Assembly (NCBI GenBank): GCA_023382535.1
Contig: JAHDWA010000045.1
Location: 1-64,000 of the forward strand
Origin: Anaerolineae bacterium
GTDB lineage: Bacteria > Chloroflexota > Anaerolineae > 4572-78 > J111
DNA length: 64,000 bases
Direction of reading: 5' to 3'
A program made the translations under genes and the position numbers. Positions 1 to 9,364 of the stretch are shown one piece after another. Below the pieces are notes generated by a model, which searched no databases, was not told where the DNA came from, and saw only the letters and a list, made by a program, of their open reading frames with translations. How positions within the stretch are numbered: position 1 is the first letter of the stretch; the number at the start of each line of letters is the position of its first letter.

Positions 1-82
1 TTGTACGATTCTAGCAATTTTAATGTGCCACTGGCTTATATGCCTGAGTAGTTACCAACCATTTTAATAAAGCGGCAGGGTT

Positions 83-421
83 TCACCCTTCGTTCGGCTC
101 TTCTTCATCCACTTCAAAAGTCTCGGCCAGAATCTCCAACGCCTGCTCGGCCAGGGCTTCGGGCACAAGGACCCTGGCCGAACCGAGCGGCCCGACGGTC
201 AGGCCCAGCACCCGGCCTACCGCTTCCTGCTGCACCACTGCCGGAATACCTTCGCTCTCCAGGCGTCCCCGGATGACCACCGCTTCGCCGGGGCTAATAT
301 TAGTCCGGATAACGACCCATTTGGCCGCCTCTTCGCCGCCGGGGGTTGTTTCGCCATCTGTCGCTTCTCCCTGGCTGTTCCGGCGCAGCCAGGGCAGATT
401 ATTCGCCGTCGCGTCAATCAT
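83..421 (-). CDS. DUF2007-type small protein
   Basis: This 112-residue protein has a short charged N-terminus, then an alpha/beta core from about residue 35 ([20 protein letters not shown]) with IPAVVQQEA and [15 protein letters not shown]. That arrangement is typical of the DUF2007 / putative signal-transducing family, a small ferredoxin-like fold. The C-terminus is acidic. Its ATG overlaps the stop of galT by 8 bases, so the two are probably translationally coupled. Family role is unknown; assignment rests on pattern recognition of the core only. Confidence 0.75.
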   Translation of the reverse strand: MIDATANNLPWLRRNSQGEATDGETTPGGEEAAKWVVIRTNISPGEAVVIRGRLESEGIPAVVQQEAVGRVLGLTVGPLGSARVLVPEALAEQALEILAETFEVDEEEPNEG

Positions 422-1484
422 CTATCCTCCATTTGTAATGAACCTCACTCATCTCTCGCAGCCGCTCTGCCGCGCTCTCCGGGGTGATGTCGCGCTGCGG
501 GCCGGCCAACAGTTCATAGCCGACCATAAACTTCCGCACTGTCGCTGAACGGAGCAGCGGCGGGTAAAAATGAGCGTGGAAGTGCCAGTAGGGATGGGGC
601 TGGCCGTCGGTGGGCTGCTGGTGAAAGCCCATTGAGTAGGGAAAGGAAATATTAAAGATATTGTCATAGCGGGTCGTCAGCCGTTTGAGGATGTCGGCCA
701 GGCCGGCCCGTTCCTCGTCAACAAGCTGGTCAATGGAAGGAACATGGCGGCGGCTGATGAGCAGAGTTTCAAAAGGCCAGATGGCCCAAAAAGGTACGAC
801 GACTACAAAATGCTCGTTCTGCACGACCAGCCGCTCTTGCGCCGCCAATTCCAGGTCAAGGTAATCGGCCAGCAGCGAGCGCCCATGCCTGGCCCAATAG
901 TCAGCCTGGCTGCGATCCTCCTTGGCCGGTTCGTTCGGCAGGGTGTAATTGGCCCAGACCTGGCCGTGCGGGTGGGGATTGGAACTGCCCATCATGGCCC
1001 CTTTGTTTTCAAAAATCTGGACATGATTGATCCAGGGCAGCGCTCCCAATTCAAGATACTGCTCCACCCAGACCTCAACTACGCGCCGCAAGTCGCTCAA
1101 TTCCATCTCCGGTAAGGTCAAATCGTGGCGGGGGGAAAAACAGATAACGCGGCAGGTGCCGGGCTCGGGTAGGGAGGTTAAGGTTAAGGTTGAGGCTGAG
1201 GCTAAGGAAGAGGGATCGGGAGGTGGAGTGTCAGGGAGTAAGGCGGCAAAATCGTTTTCAAAGACAAAGGTTTCGGTATAGGGTGGATTCTGGGCATCGC
1301 CGGCCCGCTTGTTGCCGGGGCAGAGATAGCAGGTCGGGTCATACCGGGGGCGATTGTCCTGCGGCGGGCTTTCCACCTGGCCCTGCCAGGGCCGCTGGGT
1401 GCGATGGGGTGATACCAGAATCCATTCTCCACTGAGGGGATTAAAACGGCGATGCGGGTGCTGCGCCGGGTTGAATTGCTGCAT
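414..1484 (-). CDS. galT: Galactose-1-phosphate uridylyltransferase
   Basis: GalT transfers UMP between UDP-glucose and galactose-1-phosphate in the cytoplasmic Leloir pathway. The 356-residue length is normal for the family. The N-terminal [15 protein letters not shown], the zinc-type CYLCPGN pair near residue 53 and the catalytic [10 protein letters not shown] near residue 172 (HPH nucleophile motif) are all present. The C-terminal half keeps [13 protein letters not shown]. The start is ATG at 1484 with a GGTGGAGAT-like ribosome site just upstream. No galK or galE is visible here; the only partner is the downstream DUF2007 gene. Confidence 0.95.
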   Translation of the reverse strand: MQQFNPAQHPHRRFNPLSGEWILVSPHRTQRPWQGQVESPPQDNRPRYDPTCYLCPGNKRAGDAQNPPYTETFVFENDFAALLPDTPPPDPSSLASASTLTLTSLPEPGTCRVICFSPRHDLTLPEMELSDLRRVVEVWVEQYLELGALPWINHVQIFENKGAMMGSSNPHPHGQVWANYTLPNEPAKEDRSQADYWARHGRSLLADYLDLELAAQERLVVQNEHFVVVVPFWAIWPFETLLISRRHVPSIDQLVDEERAGLADILKRLTTRYDNIFNISFPYSMGFHQQPTDGQPHPYWHFHAHFYPPLLRSATVRKFMVGYELLAGPQRDITPESAAERLREMSEVHYKWRIDD

Positions 1485-1792
1485 GAAATCATCTCCACCT
1501 AACTAATGATGCCGAAATTATCAGCCAAAACCCTGAATTGAGCAATCGTCCAGGGTAATTTTGGCAGCGAGCCGGTGATTAATTGTTACGTTCCAGAGAT
1601 TTCTCGGCCTTTGGCCTCGAAATGACATGGAGAATGGCTGCTCTCCTCGTTTAGCAAATGAGCCGAGTGAGTTTGTTTAATCGCCCCCTCTACCCTATAA
1701 TTATTGGCTGGGTCAAGTAGCAGAGCAGCAGGAGAGCTATTTCCTGTTCCCTGTCTACCGTTTACTGTCTACTATTTACGAGGAGTTTCACC
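1485..1792. other. Divergent intergenic region between galT and secG
   Basis: No gene is seen in these 308 bases. They hold a phrase with a short hairpin (TTTCTCGGCC, TTT, GGCCTCGAAA, about 1598-1621), a promoter candidate at 1673-1701, and a piece resembling the GTAGCAG repeat family near 1716-1734. Just before secG there is a tandem-like phrase (about 1743-1778) of similar near-repeated words. Confidence 0.5.
1673..1701 (+). promoter_or_regulatory. Candidate promoter for secG
   Basis: A perfect -10 TATAAT at 1696-1701 lies 17 bases after TTGTTT (1673-1678), which shares only the TTG half of a -35 box. It is about 90 bases upstream of the secG start and correctly oriented. Confidence 0.4.
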
Positions 1793-2014
1793 TTGGTTGT
1801 ATCTATTCAAATCATCCAGATTATTATCTCTGTGGCCATCATTGCCCTGGTTTTGCTGCAAACCAAAGGATCTGGTTTGGGCGGTATCTTCGGCGGCGAT
1901 GGCGGTGTTTATCGCACCCGGCGCGGCATCGAAAAGACCCTGTATCAGGCCACGATTGGCCTGACTGTACTGTTCTTTGTAATATCGTTGCTCTCGGTCG
2001 CGCTGGCCGTTTGA
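1793..2014 (+). CDS. secG: Preprotein translocase subunit SecG
   Basis: SecG is the small accessory subunit of the SecYEG protein-conducting channel. The 73-residue product has the family plan: a first membrane segment (about residues 2-22), the conserved loop QTKGSGLGGIFGG, then a second membrane segment (about 50-72). The start is TTG at 1793, chosen because AGGAG at 1781-1785 stands 7 bases upstream and the SecG fold begins there; the longer overlapping frames do not fit. A strong intrinsic terminator follows, so secG appears to be a one-gene unit. Confidence 0.93.
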   Translation: MVVSIQIIQIIISVAIIALVLLQTKGSGLGGIFGGDGGVYRTRRGIEKTLYQATIGLTVLFFVISLLSVALAV

Positions 2015-2041
2015 GTCGAAATCCTGGTAATCTTAACAAAA

Positions 2042-2075
2042 ATGCACAACAGGCTTAAGCTGTTGTGCATTTTAA
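2042..2075 (+). terminator. Intrinsic terminator after secG
   Basis: A perfect 11-bp stem (ATGCACAACAG, loop GCTTAAG, CTGTTGTGCAT) at 2042-2070 is followed by TTTTAATT. It ends secG transcription and overlaps the extreme 5' end of the longest frame of the next gene. Confidence 0.88.
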
Positions 2076-2093
2076 TTGGTTGAGGACTATTAT

Positions 2094-3764
2094 TTGGGAC
2101 GTCACATTCGTTGGCAAGCCATCTTAACCTTCACTGGCATTGCCATGACTATGGCCTTTCTCGGTTTCCTGGCCTTCTCCCGCACCAGCGTCATCGTACC
2201 CGATGTCGGCGGCACTTACACCGAAGGTATCGCCGGTATGCCCCAGTTTATCAACCCGTTGCTGTCGCAGTATAACCAAGTTGATCAGGATTTAAGCGCG
2301 CTTATCTTTAACGGCCTGACCCGCTTTAACGGTCAGGGGGAGTTGGAACCTGACCTGGCCCGAAGCTGGAACGTCAGCGAAGATGGGTTGGTCTATGTTT
2401 TTAAACTGCGCAGCGATATCCGCTGGCAAGACAACAAGCCTCTCACCGCCGCCGATGTGATCTTTACCATCGGCCTGATGCAGGACCCCGACTTTCCCGG
2501 CGTGCCCTATCTCGGCCATCTATGGCAGACGGTCACGGTGGAGCAGTTGGATAATTATACGATTCGCTTTAGCCTGACCGAGCCGTTCCCGGCCTTTGCC
2601 GATTTTACCACCATTGGTATCCTGCCCAAACACCTCTTGGAGGATATGTCGGCCCGTGAACTGCTCAACCACCCTTTCAATCTCGAGCCGGTAGGCACCG
2701 GACCTTTCAAACTGGATGAAATCAACACCGAGTTTGCCCGCCTGTTGGTCAACCCCCTTTACTTTGGCCCCAAACCCCGTCTGACCCAGGTAGAATTGCG
2801 TTTTTATCCCAACTACCAGGAGAGCATTGCTGCCTACCAGGCCGGCACTGTGCAGGCAATCAGTTTTATTCCCCCTCAGGCCATCCCGGCAGTCCAGGCC
2901 ATCGCCTCGCTCAATCTCTACACCGCCCGGCTATCCGGCTACGAAATTATCTACCTCAATTTGCAGGACCCAGCCAACGCTCCTTTTTTCCAGGAGGTGG
3001 AGGTCCGCCAGGCCCTGATGATGGCCCTCGACCGCCAGACTATTATTGATCAGGCCCTGCACGGCCAGGGCTTGCTGGCTAACGGCCCGATTCGTCCCTG
3101 GAGCTGGGCCTACAACCCGGATCAACCGGTCATCAATTTTGACCCGGCCAAAGCGGCCGCCCTCCTGGACCAAGCGGGCTGGCGCGACAGCGATGGCGAT
3201 GGTCTGCGTGATAAAGACGGCCGGCCTCTGGCGTTTAATTTGCTCACCAGCGACGACCCGGATCGAGTCAAAGTGGCCGAAGCGGCCAGCAAACAATGGC
3301 GGCAAGTTGGGGTTGGAACCAGCGTTGAAGTCGTCGGGGCCGGCCTGGGTGACCGTCTGGCCAGGCACCAGTTTCAAGCAGCTTTGGCCGAGGTTCTGCT
3401 GACCGGCGACCCCGATCCCTACCCCTTCTGGCATCAGGCCCAGATTGAGGGCGGCCAAAATTATGCCGGCTGGAGCAACGACGAAGCCTCGATGCTGCTG
3501 GAGCAGGCGCGCACCGTCACCGACAAGGGCCGCCGCAACGATTTTTATTTTGAGTTTCAACGCATTTTTGCCGAAGAGCTGCCCTCGCTGATCCTCTTCC
3601 ACCCGGTTTATACTTACGGGGTCAGCCGTGAAGTCCATGACGTGCAGCTTGCCCCTATGATCAACCCCAGCGACCGCTTCCGCACCATTGCCAACTGGTA
3701 TCTGCTCACCCGTCGTGTTGTTAACATTGAAGGGCCAAATCAGAATGTCGTCCCGGCCCAATAA
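2094..3764 (+). CDS. Peptide/nickel-type ABC transporter substrate-binding protein
   Basis: This is a family 5 extracytoplasmic solute-binding protein (SBP_bac_5), which captures oligopeptides or similar solutes outside the membrane. An N-terminal membrane anchor (about residues 8-28) is followed by GGTYTEGIAGMPQFINPLL, then ALIFNGLTRF and the ITFSLTEPF-like and GTGPFKL blocks typical of DppA/OppA. I place the start at TTG 2094, because GAGGA at 2082-2086 sits 7 bases upstream; the longer TTG at 2076 lies inside the preceding terminator tail. No cognate DppBCDF permease is next to it. The following genes encode a NatA/NatB exporter instead, so its transport partner is unknown. Confidence 0.88.
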   Translation: MGRHIRWQAILTFTGIAMTMAFLGFLAFSRTSVIVPDVGGTYTEGIAGMPQFINPLLSQYNQVDQDLSALIFNGLTRFNGQGELEPDLARSWNVSEDGLVYVFKLRSDIRWQDNKPLTAADVIFTIGLMQDPDFPGVPYLGHLWQTVTVEQLDNYTIRFSLTEPFPAFADFTTIGILPKHLLEDMSARELLNHPFNLEPVGTGPFKLDEINTEFARLLVNPLYFGPKPRLTQVELRFYPNYQESIAAYQAGTVQAISFIPPQAIPAVQAIASLNLYTARLSGYEIIYLNLQDPANAPFFQEVEVRQALMMALDRQTIIDQALHGQGLLANGPIRPWSWAYNPDQPVINFDPAKAAALLDQAGWRDSDGDGLRDKDGRPLAFNLLTSDDPDRVKVAEAASKQWRQVGVGTSVEVVGAGLGDRLARHQFQAALAEVLLTGDPDPYPFWHQAQIEGGQNYAGWSNDEASMLLEQARTVTDKGRRNDFYFEFQRIFAEELPSLILFHPVYTYGVSREVHDVQLAPMINPSDRFRTIANWYLLTRRVVNIEGPNQNVVPAQ

Positions 3765-3773
3765 CTCCCGGCT

Positions 3774-4700
3774 ATGACTGCTTCTACCCTGACCCGCCTG
3801 GTTGCCGTTCAAAATCTACGTAAAAGCTTTGGCCCCAAGCTGGCGGTCGCCGATGTCAGCTTTGAGGTCCGGCCCGGCGAGGTCTTTGGCCTGCTGGGGC
3901 CTAATGGAGCCGGCAAAACCACGACCATTCGCATGATTCTGGACATCTTCCAACCCGATGCCGGCACGGTCGAGGTGCTGGGCGGCGCCCTGACTCCGGC
4001 CCGCAAAGACCGTATTGGCTACATGCCCGAAGAGCGCGGCCTGTATCCCACTATGCGGGTGCTGGAGTGCCTGGTCTACCTGGGTACGCTCAAAGGACTG
4101 ACCCGCAGCCAGGCCCGCCAAGCCGCCGAGTCTTACCTGGAGCGGCTGGAGCTGGCCGACCAGCGCCAGGCCAAAATTGAAACTCTCAGCCGGGGGATGA
4201 CCCAAAAAGTGCAGGTCATCGCGGCGGTGCTGCACAACCCGGATTTGTTGATCATTGACGAACCCTTCGCCAATCTTGATCCGATCAACACCCAGTTGAT
4301 CCGCGAGATTATTTTGGAGCTGCGGGCGCAGGGCAAAGCGATCATCATGACCAGCCACCAACTGGCCCTGGTCGAAGCCCTGTGCGACCGTATTGCCATG
4401 ATTCACAACGGGCGGGTGGTTTTGCAGGGCACAGTGGCCGAGGTGCGGCGGCAGTTTGCCAGCAACATCCTGCTGTTGAGCGGCAGCGGCGAAGTTGGCT
4501 CTCTACCCGGTGTGACTGAGGTCGAGCGCCGCTCACCAACCGAGTGGCAGCTCACCCTGGCGTCAGAAGCGAATCCCCAGGCCGTGCTGCATGCCTTGAC
4601 CGCCAACGGCCACTTTACCGTGGATCGCTTTGAAGTCGGCCTGCCCACCCTCGACCAGATTTTTGTGCAAGTCGTCCGAGACAAGGGCCGGGATATATAA
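3774..4700 (+). CDS. ABC transporter ATP-binding protein (NatA-like)
   Basis: This cytoplasmic ATPase powers an ABC-2 exporter. It has Walker A GPNGAGKTT near residue 42, the signature LSRGMTQ, Walker B LLIIDEP and the switch-region TSHQ. The C-terminal 80 residues match the DUF4162-type tail common in NatA-like subunits. The gene follows the solute-binding protein by 9 bases and precedes its permease by 19, so the last two form a NatA/NatB pair. The exported substrate cannot be inferred (Na+ or drugs in characterised members). Confidence 0.92.
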   Translation: MTASTLTRLVAVQNLRKSFGPKLAVADVSFEVRPGEVFGLLGPNGAGKTTTIRMILDIFQPDAGTVEVLGGALTPARKDRIGYMPEERGLYPTMRVLECLVYLGTLKGLTRSQARQAAESYLERLELADQRQAKIETLSRGMTQKVQVIAAVLHNPDLLIIDEPFANLDPINTQLIREIILELRAQGKAIIMTSHQLALVEALCDRIAMIHNGRVVLQGTVAEVRRQFASNILLLSGSGEVGSLPGVTEVERRSPTEWQLTLASEANPQAVLHALTANGHFTVDRFEVGLPTLDQIFVQVVRDKGRDI

Positions 4701-4719
4701 ATTCGGTTTCTAATTTTTT

Positions 4720-5946
4720 ATGACTCGTATTGGCCGCATCTTCTGGCATGAATATTGGGGGCACATCACCCGGCGCAGCTACCTGCTGTTTACGTTCGGT
4801 TTTCCCGTCTTTTTTATGACTGTGCCCCTCGCGGGTGGTGTGATTCTATATCTGGCCATTCGCGCTGCCATGCCGCCTACCGATCCGCGCCCCATTGGCC
4901 TGATTGACCAGCCCGGTATCCTGGCCGATGCTCCCGCACCCAGCAATCCGGTCAGCGTTGAGCGTTTTGCCAGCTCCCAGACCGCTGCCGCCGCTCTCGC
5001 TCGCGGCCAAATTCAGGCCTATTACGATATCCAGCCCGACTACTGGGAAACCGGCGAAGTCGTCACCACCTACCAGGTAGCACCCAGCGAAGCCGTGGAC
5101 AGGATGGTCACGGATTGGCTGCGCGGTCACATCCGTGCCCAAGCGCCGCCTCTCCTGCTGGCCCGTCTCGACGCCGGGGCTGACATTTTCCATCGCGATT
5201 TGGCCGGTCGGCGCGGTTATGCTCTGGATGGCATGACCCAGATGGTTATTGTTTACCTGTTGATCTACTTTGTCCGGCTGGGCGGCTCTTTCACCGCCGA
5301 ATATATGTTTGGCAGCATCGCCAGTGAAGCGTGGGACCGCACTCTGGAAATTCTGCTGACCAGTGTTTCGCCCTTACAGTTCTTACTGGGTAAACTGTTA
5401 GGACTGCTGGCTGTCGGGCTGACCCAGTTAACCCTGTGGGGCGGCGCCGTCCTGGCGCTCAGCTTGGGCACGAGCGCCCTTTTGGGGCTGGACTTGACCG
5501 GCTTCCTGCTTACCTGGGAGCATTTAGGGTTATTGGTCAGCATGCTCCTGGCGGCCTACGTCCTCGACCAGATGTTGGCGGCTGGACTGGGCCTGGTCCG
5601 CGTCAGCGGCGGCGCAGGGTCCATGCTCTTTAGCACGATCAATGCCATCGTTGGCCTCGGTTTGCTTTACGCCACCTACTTTGTGCCGCGCAATCCACAC
5701 ACACTTCTGGCTGTTGCGGCCAGTCTCTTTCCATTGACCGCGCCGGTCGTGCTGCTCGTGCGGGTTGTGGTTACGGAAGTACCGGCCTGGCAGGTCACGC
5801 TCAGCCAAATCCTGCTGTGGGGGAGCAGCGTGACGAGTCTCATCTGGCTGCGCCGGCTGCTGCAAACCAACCTGGTTGCTCATTCCACTCCTTTCAGTCT
5901 CCATCCCTGGCTCAAACAAAAATTCGCCCGATCAAAAAATACTTAA
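4720..5946 (+). CDS. ABC-2 type permease (NatB-like)
   Basis: The 408-residue membrane subunit has one membrane helix near residues 20-45, a large extracytoplasmic domain (about 50-170) and five or so helices in the C-terminal half. ASEAWDRTLEILLTSVSPLQ is the typical ABC-2/NatB segment (ExxRxTxExLLxTP-like). It is the expected partner of the ATPase encoded just upstream. A clear paralogue of it stands alone at 16738-17970. Substrate unknown. Confidence 0.88.
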   Translation: MTRIGRIFWHEYWGHITRRSYLLFTFGFPVFFMTVPLAGGVILYLAIRAAMPPTDPRPIGLIDQPGILADAPAPSNPVSVERFASSQTAAAALARGQIQAYYDIQPDYWETGEVVTTYQVAPSEAVDRMVTDWLRGHIRAQAPPLLLARLDAGADIFHRDLAGRRGYALDGMTQMVIVYLLIYFVRLGGSFTAEYMFGSIASEAWDRTLEILLTSVSPLQFLLGKLLGLLAVGLTQLTLWGGAVLALSLGTSALLGLDLTGFLLTWEHLGLLVSMLLAAYVLDQMLAAGLGLVRVSGGAGSMLFSTINAIVGLGLLYATYFVPRNPHTLLAVAASLFPLTAPVVLLVRVVVTEVPAWQVTLSQILLWGSSVTSLIWLRRLLQTNLVAHSTPFSLHPWLKQKFARSKNT

Positions 5947-6036
5947 AACAACCCGGCCTATTTTTAAAAATTGGGGCTTGGGGGTAACATTATCCCACAA
6001 CGTAGGGTGTAAAGCATCTGGCTGGTTATGTCACTT

Positions 6037-6066
6037 CCGCTCCCGTTTTACGCTTCACGTTTCACC
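6037..6066. repeat. GTAAAACGT-family phrase, copy 1
   Basis: CCCGTTTTACGCTTCACGTT reads as the reverse complement of the GTAAAACGTGGAGCGT words found at 7095-7131, on the other side of mdh. The two copies flank the gene in opposite orientation. Confidence 0.5.
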
Positions 6067-6105
6067 TGCTGCAAATCAATTTCACGGCATAAGGAGGATA
6101 GATTC

Positions 6106-7092
6106 ATGAGTAAACTGGTCAAAGTTGCCGTCACCGGCGCAGCCGGACAGATTGGCTATGCCCTGATCTTTCGCCTGGTTTCAGGCGAGATTTTTGGGCA
6201 CGATACCCGTGTGGCCCTGCACCTGCTGGAAGTGACCCCGGTTTTAAAGGCGCTGGAAGGAATTGTTATGGAACTGGACGACTGCGCCTTCCCTCTGCTC
6301 GATAATGTGGTTATCACCGACGACGCCAATGTTGCTTTTGAGGGGATTAACTGGGCTTTACTGGTCGGTTCCAAGCCACGGAGCAAGGGCATGGAGCGCA
6401 GCGACTTGATTCGAGACAATGGGCCTATTTTTGTGGGCCAGGGCAAAGCGCTGGCCGCTCGGGCCGCCAGTGACCTGAGAGTGCTGGTCGTTGGCAACCC
6501 GGCTAATACCAACTGTTTGATTGCCTCCAACAACGCCAACGGTATACCCCGCGAGCGTTTCGCGGCCATGACCCAACTCGACCACAACCGGGCCGTCAGC
6601 CAACTGGCCCAAAAGGCCGGCGTCACCGTCAACGAGGTCAGCCATGTGACCATCTGGGGCAACCACAGCCCCAGCCAATATCCCGACGCCGAAAATGCCA
6701 AAATCAACGGCAAGCCGGCTTACGAGGTTATCACCGACCATGCCTGGCTCAGAAACGATTTTGTGACCACTGTCCAACAGCGCGGCGCGACGGTCATCGA
6801 GGCGCGGGGTGCATCTTCGGCGGCCTCGGCGGCTAATGCCGCTCTGAATCACGTTCAGAATATGGTCAAGAAGACCCCGTCCGGTCACTGGTTTTCCTGC
6901 GCCGTTCCGTCTGATGGCAGCTATGGTGTGGAGGAAGGCTTGATCTTTTCCTTCCCCATTGCCAGCGACGGCCAGGGCGGCTACAGTATTGTCCAGGGCC
7001 TGTCCATGAGCGACTGGGCCAAAGAGCAATTTGCCGTTACCCTGCAAGAGCTGCGGGAAGAGCGGGCCGTGGTAGCGGATTTACTGAAGTAA
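6106..7092 (+). CDS. mdh: Malate dehydrogenase
   Basis: The enzyme interconverts malate and oxaloacetate with NAD(H). The 328 residues start with the dinucleotide fold [14 protein letters not shown], then [20 protein letters not shown] and the active-site segment [12 protein letters not shown] with its catalytic His. This is the cytosolic-type (MDH type 2) sequence class, with the extended C-terminus. I start at ATG 6106 because AAGGAGG at 6091-6097 is ideally spaced; the reading frame is open upstream to 6028, but that part is encoded by intergenic repeat phrases. Monocistronic as far as can be seen. Confidence 0.95.
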   Translation: MSKLVKVAVTGAAGQIGYALIFRLVSGEIFGHDTRVALHLLEVTPVLKALEGIVMELDDCAFPLLDNVVITDDANVAFEGINWALLVGSKPRSKGMERSDLIRDNGPIFVGQGKALAARAASDLRVLVVGNPANTNCLIASNNANGIPRERFAAMTQLDHNRAVSQLAQKAGVTVNEVSHVTIWGNHSPSQYPDAENAKINGKPAYEVITDHAWLRNDFVTTVQQRGATVIEARGASSAASAANAALNHVQNMVKKTPSGHWFSCAVPSDGSYGVEEGLIFSFPIASDGQGGYSIVQGLSMSDWAKEQFAVTLQELREERAVVADLLK

Positions 7093-7094
7093 AA

Positions 7095-7131
7095 TCGTAA
7101 AGCGTAGGGCGTAAAACGTGGAGCGTAAGGC
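7095..7131. repeat. GTAAAACGT-family phrase, copy 2
   Basis: A run of near-identical words (CGTAAAGCGTAGGGCGTAAA, ACGTGGAGCGTAAGGCG) directly follows the mdh stop. It matches in reverse the copy at 6037-6066 and resembles the ACGTGTTACGTG phrase at 52786-52846. Confidence 0.5.
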
Positions 7132-7191
7132 GACTGCTAAAGTAGAGCTTGCTCAAACTTATAAAGAGCTTAAGGTTTATCAAAATTGCGG

Positions 7192-8139
7192 ATGAATCCA
7201 AAAAAGACGCTCACCATCGGCTCACGGCGGTCGCTGTTGGCCCAAACCCAAACAAATATTGTCCGGGACATGCTGCTGGCTGCCTGGGATAACCTGTCTG
7301 TGGAAATTGTGTTTATGGACACCCAGGGGGATCTCAACCGGCACGACCCGCTGCCCGCTATTGGTGGTAAAGGGTTGTTTACGGCTGAACTGGAGGCGGC
7401 GCTGGGCGAGGGCCGGATTGACCTGGCCGTGCACAGCCTTAAGGATTTGCCGGTTGAAGATAGCCCTGGCCTGACTGTCGCCGCGGTGCCGGAGCGGGCT
7501 GACACCCAGGATGTGTTGATCTCGCGCCAGGCGGCGCGCCTGGAAGAGCTGCCCCCCAACGCGGTGGTCGGCACCAGCAGCCTGCGCCGGGCCGCCCAAA
7601 TTTTGGCCCTGCGCCCCGATCTCCAGATCAAAGATATTCGTGGCAACGTGGACACGCGCCTGCGGAAATTGGACAATCCCGCCTTTGGCTATGACGCCAT
7701 TTTGCTGGCCCGCGCCGGCCTGGTCCGCCTGGGACATACCGGCCTGGTCCACGCTCACCCCATTCCGCACAGCACTGTCCTGCCTGCGCCGGGCCAGGGC
7801 GCGTTAGGCATCCAGGCCCGCGCCGGCGACGCTGCTACCCGGCGCTACCTGCAAGCTCTGGAACATTCATCCACCCGCGCTGCTGTTACCGCCGAGCGCG
7901 CTTTCCTGGCGGGTCTAGGAGGAGGCTGCTCCCTGCCGGTGGCGGCGCTGGGTACCGTTGAGGGCGACCAACTGGCTTTGCAGGCTTTGGTTGCCACCCC
8001 GGACGGGCGGCGGGTCATCCGTGTCAGCGGCAGCGCCCCAAGCGAAGCGGCCCAGGCGCTAGGCCGGCAGCTCGCCGCCGAGGCGCTGGCCCAAGGGGCC
8101 AAAGAATTACTGTCACTCTTTTCAAACCAGACATCGTAG
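7192..8139 (+). CDS. hemC: Hydroxymethylbilane synthase (porphobilinogen deaminase)
   Basis: HemC condenses four porphobilinogens into hydroxymethylbilane in tetrapyrrole synthesis. Visible motifs are TIGSRRSLLAQTQT, GDLNRHDPLPAIGGKGLFT, AVHSLKDLP, VGTSSLRRAAQ, IRGNVDTRLRKL and LPAPGQGALGIQ. The cofactor-binding Cys lies in LGGGCSLPVAAL. Length (about 316) is normal. ATG 7192 is used; a TTG two codons upstream is possible. hemD follows 16 bases after the stop, forming a hemCD unit. Confidence 0.95.
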   Translation: MNPKKTLTIGSRRSLLAQTQTNIVRDMLLAAWDNLSVEIVFMDTQGDLNRHDPLPAIGGKGLFTAELEAALGEGRIDLAVHSLKDLPVEDSPGLTVAAVPERADTQDVLISRQAARLEELPPNAVVGTSSLRRAAQILALRPDLQIKDIRGNVDTRLRKLDNPAFGYDAILLARAGLVRLGHTGLVHAHPIPHSTVLPAPGQGALGIQARAGDAATRRYLQALEHSSTRAAVTAERAFLAGLGGGCSLPVAALGTVEGDQLALQALVATPDGRRVIRVSGSAPSEAAQALGRQLAAEALAQGAKELLSLFSNQTS

Positions 8140-8155
8140 TCTATTGAGACCTGCC

Positions 8156-8995
8156 ATGAATTTGAATCAAAATGATCCTCATCCCCTGACCGGCCTGCGG
8201 GTGCTGGTCACACGGCCGGCCCACCAGTCGGCTGATTTTATCGCGGCCTTGCGCAGCCTGGGTGCTGAACCCATCGCCTTCCCCACCATCGAAATTGTAC
8301 CTCTTGAAGATAGGACCCCCCTGGACGAAGCCATCCGGCAGATTGCCTCCGGGTTGCTTATAAATGAGGCCACCCCCCCCCGCGACCTCGCTGCTTCGCC
8401 TCACCCAGCCTATCACTGGCTGGTCTTGACCAGCGCCAACGGCGTAACCGCCTGGTGGGACCGGCTGGAGGCGGCCGGTCTCGACGCGCGCTGCCTGGCC
8501 AGGGTTAAAATTGCCGCCATTGGTCCGGCTACCGCGGCCGCCCTGAAGCAGCGCAGCATTATCGCCGACCTGGTGCCGGAAGTGTATACTGCCGAAGGCA
8601 TCCTGGAGGCTTTTGATCGTCTCGGACCGGTGACCGGCCAGCGTTTTTTGCTGGCCCGCGCCGACATCGCCCGCCGTGCTCTGGCCAAAGGGCTGGTCGC
8701 CCGAGGCGCGCAGGTGGACGAAGTTGCTGCCTATCGCACCGTGCCCGTCTCCAGCGGCCCGCTGCCCCCCGCAGCGGATATTGTCACCTTCACCAGTTCC
8801 TCGACCGTCCAGGGCTTTGTCAACTGCCTGGCCGGGCGCTCGCCCGCCGAACTTTTGCAGCCCAGCCGGGTGGTTTGCATAGGTCCGATCACCGCTGCTA
8901 CAGCCCAAGAATTGGGTGTGCCGGTCACGGCGGTGGCCGAGGAGTACACCATCGAAGGGCTGCTGGCCGTGCTAAAGAGTCTGGTGCAAAAATAA
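8156..8995 (+). CDS. hemD: Uroporphyrinogen-III synthase
   Basis: HemD cyclises hydroxymethylbilane with ring-D inversion to uroporphyrinogen III, the branch point for heme, siroheme and cobalamin. The family is poorly conserved, but GLRVLVTRPAHQSADF at the N-terminus, FPTIEIVP, WLVLTSANGV, IAAIGPATAAAL and VTFTSSSTVQGF all fit. I choose ATG 8156 over the upstream TTG 8144. The siroheme branch enzyme is encoded at 46551-47210. Position right after hemC supports the call. Confidence 0.9.
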   Translation: MNLNQNDPHPLTGLRVLVTRPAHQSADFIAALRSLGAEPIAFPTIEIVPLEDRTPLDEAIRQIASGLLINEATPPRDLAASPHPAYHWLVLTSANGVTAWWDRLEAAGLDARCLARVKIAAIGPATAAALKQRSIIADLVPEVYTAEGILEAFDRLGPVTGQRFLLARADIARRALAKGLVARGAQVDEVAAYRTVPVSSGPLPPAADIVTFTSSSTVQGFVNCLAGRSPAELLQPSRVVCIGPITAATAQELGVPVTAVAEEYTIEGLLAVLKSLVQK

Positions 8996-9019
8996 TTCTT
9001 TCGTAACTGCTTTGGCTAG

Positions 9020-9096
9020 AGGTGACTGGCACTTGGTTAGGGAACAGTCTGTCCACTTTTAGTCACTTCACCAGAGGAAAAATGTGCCAGTCACCT
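9020..9096. repeat. 77-bp inverted-repeat element
   Basis: Perfect 13-bp inverted arms AGGTGACTGGCAC (9020-9032) and GTGCCAGTCACCT (9084-9096) enclose 51 bases. It sits in the 369-base gap between hemD and crtB, which has no gene. The short size, perfect arms and absence of coding content suggest a MITE or REP-like unit; no target-site duplication was recognised. Confidence 0.6.
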
Positions 9097-9143
9097 GAGT
9101 AGTCCCACTCTTTCTTCCTAATTTACCGACCGTCTAACATCTG

Positions 9144-9190
9144 AAATTGAGGAGTCCAAAGCGCACTTTGGACTCCTCAATTTTTCTTTT
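9144..9190. terminator. Strong hairpin terminator (GGAGTCCAAAG family)
   Basis: An 18-bp perfect stem (AAATTGAGGAGTCCAAAG, loop CGCA, CTTTGGACTCCTCAATTT, 9144-9183) is followed by TTCTTTT on the plus strand. It is a convincing terminator for the hem genes. The core resembles the hairpin at 14996-15023, so it may also belong to a repeated hairpin family. Confidence 0.8.
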
Positions 9191-9364
9191 AAACAGGTTT
9201 CCAGGAGGTCTATCGAAATTTGCAATTTTGTACAATTTATGGATAATCTCTGTACAAAATATTGATTTCTTGAATGCAAACGCTGATGAGCTGCGTATTA
9301 TTAGATGTAGACTTCTCTCCTAGCTCAGGTCTGCCAAATCTCAAGTTTCTAAAGGATGCTAACC

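Noticed and set aside
1..82. Left edge of the window
   Set aside because: Short sequence with no gene, hairpin or promoter that could be supported.
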